Shown one piece after another: positions 56,396-64,000 of a DNA stretch of 64,000 nucleotides. The DNA comes from Omphiscola glabra (Eukaryota; Mollusca; Gastropoda; Lymnaeidae). Both the position numbers and the translations under genes were made by a program. The stretch is taken from assembly GCA_964017045.1 (NCBI GenBank), contig OZ024799.1, positions 30,143,596 to 30,207,595 of the forward strand, in the 5' to 3' direction. The first letter of the stretch is position 1, and each line of letters begins with the position of its first letter. The notes beneath the pieces were generated by a model. The model was given only the letters and a program-made list of their open reading frames with translations. It did not search any database and had not been told where the DNA came from.

Positions 56396-56562
56396 TTGTC
56401 AGATGTTAAGTCAGTGTTAAGTTGCTGTTTTTTGTGTGTTTTTTTTAATATTTTATTAATGTTATCTCTGTTTTTTAACTGATCCAGTTTCTTGTCTCAA
56501 ATTGTGTGAGCCGACAATGTATGGCTCACAGTTTGTAAGTTCTGGTTTAATATCCCTGTTAT

Positions 56563-56920
56563 CATTTCTTCTTCTTATATACCGGTTTTTAAAGGGCCCA
56601 CGATCAATTCATTGATCATTATGGCTCCTATGAATGTAGATGGGATTTTCAATGTTTCTGTGCCTGGTGTTGACGAGGATATTTCACTGGTTGCAAGAGT
56701 TACTTAGTGAGGGTATCATGCACTGGGGGTTGGAAGGCCCGAATCAATAGACGCAAATGAGTCAAGTATTGTCGCCTCAACTGTTCCTTTTGAAAGCTTG
56801 TTCCAGTCCCTGATTGTCTTTGGCAGGAATGAGCAGTTCTTATACTGGCTTCTCGCTGGTATGAGCCGGAACTGCCTGTCATGACCTCGTCACTGTCTAA
56901 GGTGAGAGGGTCGAGTTTCT
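56563..56920 (-). mobile_element. second LINE family, C-terminus and 3' tail
   Basis: Minus-strand translation gives SQYKNCSFLPKTIRDWNKLS...ATILDSFASI, a LINE reverse transcriptase C-terminal pattern. The 3' tail ends in GGGCCCACGATCAATTCATT reversed and a GAA/CTT microsatellite at 56568-56577. Its tail matches 36000-36147. Confidence 0.75.
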
Positions 56921-57378
56921 GTTTAATGCCTTTTACAGCAGGGGTCTCATAATTGTTGGAACCAAGGACCAGTTTTATTTTGAAAGAAGTTTTTCCCGGG
57001 GGGCAGAGTGTTTCGAGGGCGAAGAGAAATCTCACAGTAGTGACACACACAAATGGTTGGGAAATCAGGGGAAATAATTTTGAAAGTTAATAGTTTCAAA
57101 GTATTTTCTTGGATTACTTCCCGTTCAAGCATGAACACTGAACGGTATGACTTTGCAAAGTGAGTCTTGGGATCCGTGAATTATTACCGTGATTATAATG
57201 GTCTGCCGTCCTTATACGATGACAATGCTGAGACTTTACTATTCACTTTATTAAGGACAAGGAAACTCTTGAGTCTTTCCGTACTGTATGTGCTGGTAAA
57301 TTTACATATCAGTAGTCATTCATTTGATGGTCACTGCTTTATGTGACGGCCAGTTGTATATAAGTATAGGCTGATCAG

Positions 57379-57515
57379 TCACGTATGGGCTGGTCAATCA
57401 CGTATGGGCTGGTCAGGCTGGTCAGTCACGTATGTGCTGGTCAGTCACGTATGTGCTGGTCAGTCACGTATGTGCTGGTCAGTCACGTATGTGCTGGTCA
57501 GTCACGTATGGTCTG
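57379..57515. repeat. 19-bp minisatellite
   Basis: Seven units of GTATGTGCTGGTCAGTCAC and close variants. Confidence 0.95.
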
Positions 57516-57567
57516 ATCAGTTAAAATTAAAAATAACAACTCGTCGGAGAATTGGGTAATTTAAAAA

Positions 57568-57632
57568 AAGTTTTTTGACGCCAGACCCGGGGTGGGGGGT
57601 GCAGCCCGCGAGACCTCCGCCAGCTACGCCCA
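57568..57632. mobile_element. fragment of a CAGTGGCGTAGC-type element
   Basis: Reads GACGCCAGACCCGGGG through CGCCAGCTACGCCCATG. Only the right end is recognisable. Confidence 0.35.
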
Positions 57633-57639
57633 TGAAGAA

Positions 57640-59364
57640 TGAGGCGTTACAAAAAAATGTATTGTAAAGGCCCCTTTAAAGACAATCCACGCATACAGAA
57701 AGTGAATAATTGGTTATATCATTACTCCAGCTGGCCTACCGTTGTGAGGCAAGGAAAATCATACCCAGAAACCTTTACTTCAGTGTTCACCGCATGACTG
57801 TGGACTGTGGGCGTGGCTGTGCTTTAGGATATTAGGTTAATTCGAGAAAAAGTTAACATTTACTTCCCAATAATTTTACAACGAATTAATTCAATTAATA
57901 AAAATGGGGCCAGTGATTGGCATTAGCAATTATAGTGCAATACGCAGTGTCCTGTAATTTACAAATAATGTTTCCATAACGAGGTCAGCGCCATCTTTAA
58001 TTCTACGGTGTCGAGTCACAGCCTCGTTGTTAACTGTAAGGAGAACCAGAAATAGACATTGTATGTATAATTAATTTCGCGGAAAAATCTCCTTTCCGGC
58101 ACGTGCCTCGCTCACGTGCGGCAGGAATAGCTTCCTGACCTTTGGTGTCTTGTATTCTTCTGGATAAACAAGGACATCTCGTTACGTCCATGAAACTCCA
58201 GCAGGAAAACAAAAATGTATTTTAAGCAATTGATTGAAAATAATATTCTCTGGATAAGCTTTTTTTTTTTTTAAATCTGTGTTTATCGTTGTCTTGTCTT
58301 TTTGAAGAAAGCTGAAGAGTTCCTTCATTGTGTGTAAGAAAAGTGTCTAAGACTGATCCGTTTCTGAGAAAATAGGAAAATCTATTTTTGTCCATGAGAA
58401 ATAACATTAAAATCCAATCTTGACGTTACTCTAAAGATAAACAAAACAAACACTAGAAATTTTACTTTTATAAAGCGAAATCCAAAATAATTACTCTTAT
58501 TCATCATAGAGCCGAAATTCTTAACCAGGGGTGCCCGCAGCCCCTGAGGTGCTAGTGGCGGTGTAAATTAAAAATTTTGCGTACCGTAAGTGAAGATGAC
58601 AATGTCACAGTTTGGTCACTTGTTCAACTTATTGTTCCAAAATTAGATTTCAACTGCTGCTTTTGATCTTATGATATATGTCAGTCGGATCTTTTTGTGA
58701 GGAACATTTGGGAATGCATTTAAAAAAACAATAAACGGTTTAAACCCAACAGTGTTTGGCGCCCGAGGACAAGATTCATTTTACGCCCCCCTCACTACAA
58801 CTCCGAACCCATAATTTGTATCAATAAAATATCATAAAAATTTATTTTTGTGCACCAGCTATTCTAGCTATATATCTGAAAACCGTACTACTAAAACTAA
58901 AACTGATAAATGATACGCTAACCATATTTAAAAAAACAAATCAAAATCACATCCTTATCTATGCAATGTTGCGTTTCAACTGCAGGTATGAGTATGATGT
59001 GTTTTTTTGCTCATTCCAAAAGTGATCTGTGCCGTACTGCCCTTTAGAAACCTGATACTATCTCATCCAATGTACGATAGCGTTAAAATGATTGGATAAA
59101 TGCTACACTGGTTCATTTATTGGGGTTTCAACCTTTTTTCCCATCTTCTCGTTTACATTAAAATCAGCTGTTCGGTTTATTTTACAGAGGACTCAATCCT
59201 TTAAAAGTAAAAAATTGAGTAGCTCTACAAAGTTTTATTCTCATATCTTAGGACCTTGAAATAAGTCGTTCTCCAGATCAATAGAAAGTATCTATGGAGC
59301 GGGAACACGCCTCGTATCCCCAAGGCCTGGCAAATTCAACAAACCACGTAGACTGCACAATTCG
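57640..59364. other. intergenic DNA, little recognised
   Basis: Apart from the dispersed repeat at 58603 and a possible hAT end at 58525, I see no gene or RNA. Confidence 0.4.
58603..58735 (+). repeat. dispersed repeat copy 2 (partner at 17375)
   Basis: AAAATTAGATTTCAACTGCT, ATATGTCAGTCGG and GGGAATGC align with 17375-17495, the same orientation. The sequence upstream (CAGGGGTGCCCGCAGCCCC at 58525) might be a hAT end. Confidence 0.55.
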
Positions 59365-59430
59365 AGAAGCTCTCCAATCTCAGAAGCTCTCCAATCTCAG
59401 AAGCTCTCCAATTTCAGAAGCTCTTCAAGG
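59365..59430. repeat. 17-bp repeat
   Basis: Four units of AGAAGCTCTCCAATCTC. Confidence 0.9.
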
Positions 59431-59599
59431 TCTCGGTGATAACATTTGGCAAAGGGCAGGTCATCGGATAGATATAATTAAAGTGTTGGGTCAGTAGTGC
59501 CATTGAATTAATCCCGCACGTTGTTTGAAAAGGTTGGTCCGTGTCATAATGCCACGCCATAAGGAGACGTCAACTTGCTGATCTATGGCCACGCAATAC

Positions 59600-60416
59600 C
59601 AGGGGTGTCCACACTTTCCGCCTCCTCGGGGCCACTTTGAAAGGAGACTTGACTTTTGATGACACATACAATACGCTAACATTAACGATAGCTTATGGCC
59701 AAACAAAAAAATGAAATAGAAGAATAAAATGATAATAAAATGATATATGTGGAAGTTTGAATAAAAAGACAGGACAATAAGACGTGAACGTTTTGGTTAA
59801 GAGCATTCCTTGACAAACGGGAGAAATGGAAAAAACGAAGGAAATAAAAACCCGCTCTGTTTCTTGTCGCATTTTTATATGTCCTGTTTGCCGAGTATTA
59901 GCAGTATCGGTAATTGCATCTGTCGCCAAAGCATACACGTTTAAAATCACCAGCTCTACTCTCCAAACCTTTCTCAATAGATTTTTCTTTTCCATCAATT
60001 CTCCTGACTATAATCCAGTAGCACAGTGCGACATAAACAATCATTCTTCCCACGCACAATCATCGCTTGGAACCACTTGGACAATACCACCATGAACTCG
60101 ACATCTATCGAAAGCTTCAAGGCTGCCCTGGAATCTGCTAGGAGCCGTTAAGATGGCAGCATCGCTTCCCCAACCGTTGCACATATGCCAGTATATGGAT
60201 GCAGCAACGTACTTTACCAGAACCAGAAACCAACTCAAAATGTAAAGCGGGCCGTAATACGTTATGAAAAACTTGTGCGGGCCGAATGAAAGTAGGTCAG
60301 TGTGGAGAGCTATTAAGAAAATAATAATAAAAAATAATATTTCGTTTCTTCGCCGGCCGCAAAGTGTGTGCTGGCGGGCCGCAAGCGGCCCACAGGCCGT
60401 ATCTTGTGCAGGCCTG
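59600..60416. mobile_element. possible hAT element with nested LINE fragment
   Basis: The left end reads CAGGGGTGTCCACACTTTCC. The right end is GC-rich (GCGGGCCGCAAGCGGCCCAC) and finishes TGTGCAGGCCTG. The inverted ends are imperfect and there is no target duplication. A LINE tail at about 59990-60240 would be nested inside. Two unrelated elements are an alternative. Confidence 0.4.
59990..60240 (+). mobile_element. LINE reverse transcriptase C-terminus and 3' tail
   Basis: Around 60036-60150 encodes QSFFPRTIIAWNHLDNTT..IESFKAALESARSR and a stop. The 3' tail then matches the minus-strand copy at 56130. Same LINE family in opposite orientation about 3.8 kb away. Confidence 0.8.
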
Positions 60417-61375
60417 TTATAGTCTGATGTGAAAAACGCCTATTTATCGCCATGTTGTCTGCCACGCTTTCCATAAATTGACTAATTAATAAACTTGCCA
60501 GGAACAAACTGTTTTGAATTTTTGCTATTATCGTGTTCGCAACCACATAACTAACTTTTACAATTAAATCCGTTTAAGTGGTTAATTATTTTTATTTTTA
60601 TTTAATTGTTAAGACAGTTGATGATAAACTTTTTTTTTTAAACAGTCAGCCATGTTGTGTTACCCATTTCAAAGTTAATGGCATTTTCCCTCACATTCTC
60701 ATACCGTTTGTTGTGCCACATACATTGCCTCTTGTGCCACTTGGGGTCCGCGTGCCACGGATTGAACACCACTGGTTTATACAGAAGCTTGTCAAGGTCT
60801 CATCGCCTTTCTTCCACACGCCATCTTGCTGACCTAAATTCTCCGCAGACCCTTTCTCCTTTCCCCCCTCCCACCCCTTGAATCTTTTCATCCAACTGAC
60901 CCCATTATCAAGGAAGGATGGACTATCGCATCACACAGAGAGCCAAGGTTGTGGTGACCTAGAAAAGACCAACTCCCAGATCGTAGGTCAAATTATTTTA
61001 TTTCTAGGACGCCATCGTCCGACTCCTTGCACCAGCCAGTAGTTTCAATCGTATCTGTTATTGTTCTCAGTTGGAAAGCACATGCCACATGCCCCATGTC
61101 ACTTGCCCTTTTTAAACAAAAGTTTCGATGACAATGTCGTAACATTGAAATCTTGTTGAATTGTATATGTCGTCAACAGCTGGACAGTGGAACAAACCGT
61201 CCAACCAAACATGGTCATGGTTTCAAGTGCAGTGCCATATAAGGGGGTGCGGAGGGGGGCAGTCCTTTTCACACTTTATCAGACTTAAATAAAAGGGGTG
61301 CGGGCAGGGGCAACACAACGGTAGAATCGCCTTGCAGAACAGCATGTAGACATTTTATTTTGAGTCTTGCTGGCA

Positions 61376-61727
61376 TCAGTAGCAGGGGCTAGGAGGCACC
61401 AGTAGCAGGGGCTAGGAGGCACCAGTAGCAGGGGCTAGGAGGCACCAGTAGCAGGGGCTAGGAGGCACCAGTAGCAGGGGCTAGGAGGCACCAGTAGCAG
61501 GGGCTAGGAGGCACCAGTAGCAGGGGCTAGTAGGCACCAGTAGCAGGGGCTAGGAGGCACCAGTAGCAGGGGCTAGGAGGCACCAGTAGCAGGGGCTAGG
61601 AGGCACCAGTAGCAGGGGCTAGGAGGCACCAGTAGCAGGGGCTAGGAGGCACCAGTAGCAGGGGCTAGGAGGCACCAGTAGCAGGGGCTAGGAGGCACCA
61701 GTAGCAGGGGCTAGGAGGCACCAGTAA
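61376..61727. repeat. 23-bp minisatellite, very homogeneous
   Basis: About 15 units of TAGCAGGGGCTAGGAGGCAC plus CAG with almost no differences, suggesting recent expansion. Confidence 0.97.
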
Positions 61728-62040
61728 CAAAATCTGATCATGCAGCGGTCAAAAGTCCAGCTCCTATCTAGGTCAGAATACTATTTATAGATTTAACCAA
61801 CCAACGTTTCTCAAAGTGTGCACATCGGAGCATGGTGTCGGAACGATTATGATGCTGGTAATATGAATGTATCGCTTGTCTATCTTTGTTGAAGGTGCAT
61901 TTCGAGCAATGCCAGATAAACCTAAAGGCAAATTAGGCGGCAAGAGATGTTTGTTTGTGTGTGTTTTTGTTTTCTGGTGGGTTTTTTTTTGGGGGGGGGG
62001 GTGATTTGATATTGAATTACTTGTTATGTACTAATGGTAA

Positions 62041-62430
62041 AATCATCCATCACCACTCATCCATCACCACTCATCCATCACCACTCATCCATCGGGACCA
62101 TCGCCACTCGTCCATCACCACTCATCCATCGCCACTCATCCATCACCACTCATCCATCGCCACTCATCCATCGGGACCATCGCCACTCGTCCATCACCAC
62201 TCATCCATCACCACTCATACACCACCACTCATCCATCGCCACTCATCCATCGGGACCATCGCCACTCATCCATCACCACTCATACACCACCACTCATCCA
62301 TCGCCACTCATCCATCGGGACCATCGCCACTCGTCCATCACCACTCATCCATCACCACTCATACACCACCACTCATCCATCGCCACTCATCCATCGGGAC
62401 CATCGCCACTCGTCCATCACCACGCATCAA
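62041..62430. repeat. 14-bp-based minisatellite with higher-order blocks
   Basis: CATCCATCACCACT modules. Blocks opening CATCGGGACCATCGCCACTC recur five times at roughly 70-85 bp spacing. Confidence 0.95.
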
Positions 62431-62752
62431 TCAGGACTGGTTACAATTTATAGAATTAAGGGACGAAAAAAGGAAGAGAGACAACACAAGTCGTAAAATT
62501 TTCTTTGGATAGTAATCATTAATGGTGAGGGAGGGATGGGAAGATGTTTTTGGTGATTGCTGAGATGAATGTTTACAAAGTACAATATCAGCTAACTGGG
62601 CCAGTAAATTAGCTCTAAAAAATGGCTTGAAAACTTCTTTCGGTGGTGATGTTAACATTCTGTTTAGAGATCAAATTGAATGATATAGGTATTTGGGATA
62701 TGAAAAAGATGTTTACTTCAGACGAGCAAAAGCTCTACTGGGCCGGTTAGAT

Positions 62753-63114
62753 CAGGGGTGGGCAAACTACGGCCCGCGGGCCGCATGCGGCCCGGCAACT
62801 GATATTATGTGGCCCTCGAAGGCATTTAGAAATTTTAAAAAATTACTGTTTTTAAGCCATTTTGTTGAATTTTACAGAATTTCATGCACCGTTATGATTT
62901 TTAAGACATTTTTGATCAAATTTCTTTCTAATTTTCTTTTTTTTTTTAAACAGTCCTTGACATTTGCCATGTAATGCTAAAATGCGAAACTACCGATTTT
63001 AATAAAGGGAAATGTTTATCGATATTTAAAAATTGGACATAATATACATGCTGCCTTCCAATAGCTTTACCTTTGTCAATGTGGCCCTCCGCACAAAACG
63101 TTTGCCCACTCCTG
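62753..63114. mobile_element. hAT miniature element (CAGGGGTGGGCAAAC ends)
   Basis: 362 bp with ends CAGGGGTGGGCAAACTACGG and CGTTTGCCCACTCCTG. It has a perfect 8-bp target duplication GGTTAGAT (62745-62752 and 63115-63122). Subterminal GGCCCGCGGGCCGCATGCGG is GC-rich and the middle is T-rich. This end sequence is widespread in animal hAT families. Confidence 0.92.
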
Positions 63115-63227
63115 GGTTAGATTGTTGTGTGAGGAATGATTGGACTGCGCTCAAAATGTGTGAAGGAAATAGTGAAACAAGGTACGTGGAAGCTTCAATA
63201 AAAAAAATATCACAGGACAATGATATC

Positions 63228-63324
63228 AGAACATTTCGGCCAAGAGCCTTCTTCAGGAGACAGGACATTTGTCGTATTTTCATTTGTTCTGTCTAGTGAA
63301 GAAGGCGCTTAGCCGGAACGTTCT
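63228..63324. repeat. long imperfect hairpin with CGAAACGTT-type motif
   Basis: The left arm begins AGAACATTTCGGCCAAGAGC and the right arm ends GCTTAGCCGGAACGTTCT. They pair over about 37 bp around a 22-base loop. A related half-arm (GTGAACGTTTTGGTTAAGAG) is at 59782-59801. Such motifs occur in terminal regions of some retroelements, including Penelope-like ones; that link is inference. Confidence 0.65.
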
Positions 63325-63459
63325 TTACTTACCTTTGATTGCTGTGCAGGCTGAAGCGTATGTTTGTAACCCGATTTATCATTTGTTTACCGAGGCAAAA
63401 ATTGTTCGCAAAAATTTGATAGTTAAATATGGCGTTCGTTATCCAAGACTCTACTGTTC

Positions 63460-63690
63460 ATATACTGAGTGCTGGGTGGCCGAGCGGTCTACACTGAGGA
63501 CTGGAGTTCAAACCCCAGCAAAAGCACCCGGGGTGGATGGGACTCATCTAAGTGAAGGAAGACTCTGAATTCAAAGCCCGGAGATTGAGCCCCGAAGGCA
63601 GCATGACAATGACAATTTCGGCGACTCCTGCGACCCTACTGGAGCCGAGCTGCTTAGTCTTACATGCTGCTCCATTGGAGAGAAATGTAG
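63460..63690 (+). mobile_element. tRNA-derived SINE
   Basis: GCTGGGTGGCCGAGCGGTCT holds an A box (TGGCCGAGCGGT) and GGAGTTCAAACCCC a B box about 25 bases on, as in Leu/Ser-type tRNAs. There is no proper anticodon arm, and a tRNA-unrelated body follows, so this is a SINE rather than a tRNA gene. The body runs into the 44-bp tandem repeat at 63672. Confidence 0.7.
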
Positions 63691-63858
63691 TTTGTTGTTT
63701 AGGTTACCAGCTGTCTTCCTAGAGAGAAATGTGGTTTGTTGTTTAGGTTACCAGCTGTCTTCCTAGAGAGAAATGTGGTTTGTTGTTTAGGTTACCAGCT
63801 GTCTTCCTAGAGAGAAATGTGGTTTGTTGTTTAGGTTACCAGCTGTCTTCCTAGGGAA
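63672..63858. repeat. 44-bp minisatellite
   Basis: Four units containing GAGAGAAATGTGGTTTGTTG and TTAGGTTACCAGCTGTCTTC, between the SINE and a LINE tail. Confidence 0.95.
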
Positions 63859-63892
63859 AAAAATGAATGACTTGTGATATCGTCAAGAAAAG

Positions 63893-64000
63893 TCTACACC
63901 ATCGTCACATTGTCTACCCCCGACTGATTCCCCACATCTGACCGATAAACGATGCTGCTGGCTCGCCGTCCATGGCTTGTCGTGTAAAAGTTCTGGGGTG
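63893..64000 (+). mobile_element. LINE 3' end, cut by the window edge
   Basis: CATCTGACCGA.AAACGATGCTGCTGG is shared with 31373-31402, so this is another copy of the same LINE family's C-terminal/3' region. The downstream part lies outside the window. Confidence 0.65.

Noticed and set aside
63463..63530. tRNA-Leu/Ser gene
   Set aside because: A and B boxes are present but the anticodon stem and acceptor pairing do not form a full tRNA; the long unrelated body fits a SINE.

Overview
This is eukaryotic, animal nuclear DNA: long introns with GT-AG splice sites, non-LTR retrotransposon tails, hAT-type miniature transposons with 8-bp target duplications, a tRNA-like SINE and an extreme load of minisatellites. 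There are no prokaryotic operons, ribosome binding sites or CRISPR arrays. The protein encoded and the transposon families fit a mollusc. SPIN/URR1-like hAT elements, which I recall being reported from the pond snail Lymnaea, make a freshwater gastropod my best guess (inference, not proof).

Only one host protein-coding gene is supported. It is a testin-like (TES) gene on the + strand, with eight coding exons at 8131-8181, 30450-30538, 35349-35592, 38981-39211, 45516-45728, 46117-46275, 48021-48112 and 51051-51189. Every junction has GT..AG ends and a compatible phase. The conceptual protein is 405 aa: an N-terminal Cys-rich segment, a PET-like region and three LIM domains whose zinc ligands are all present. 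The region 51190-54660 is AT-rich and nearly free of tandem repeats, and is probably a long 3' UTR. An acceptor site just before the first coding exon implies at least one more 5' exon upstream that I could not place.

Layout: 1-8104 is upstream or intronic DNA with minisatellites, including a 1.8-kb array at 5.1-6.9 kb. 8182-30449 is the 22-kb first intron, holding about fourteen minisatellites, two short SPIN-like elements and most of a 2.59-kb SPIN-like hAT element (27274-29863) with a broken transposase. 30539-51050 holds the remaining introns, with LINE tails, a 1.1-kb 22-bp array, a long TATC microsatellite, a 162-bp higher-order hexamer array and several hAT miniature elements. 51190-64000 holds the 3' region, then a cluster of truncated LINE ends, hAT elements, minisatellites and a SINE.

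By my hand sum, about 13 kb (roughly a fifth) of the window is tandem repeat, in about 40 arrays whose units are mostly unrelated in sequence. Almost all long open reading frames in the window are these arrays read through and are not genes. I found no new multi-gene biological system. The most interesting objects are the SPIN-like element with its deletion derivatives, the density of unrelated minisatellites, and the divergent PET region of the testin-like protein.
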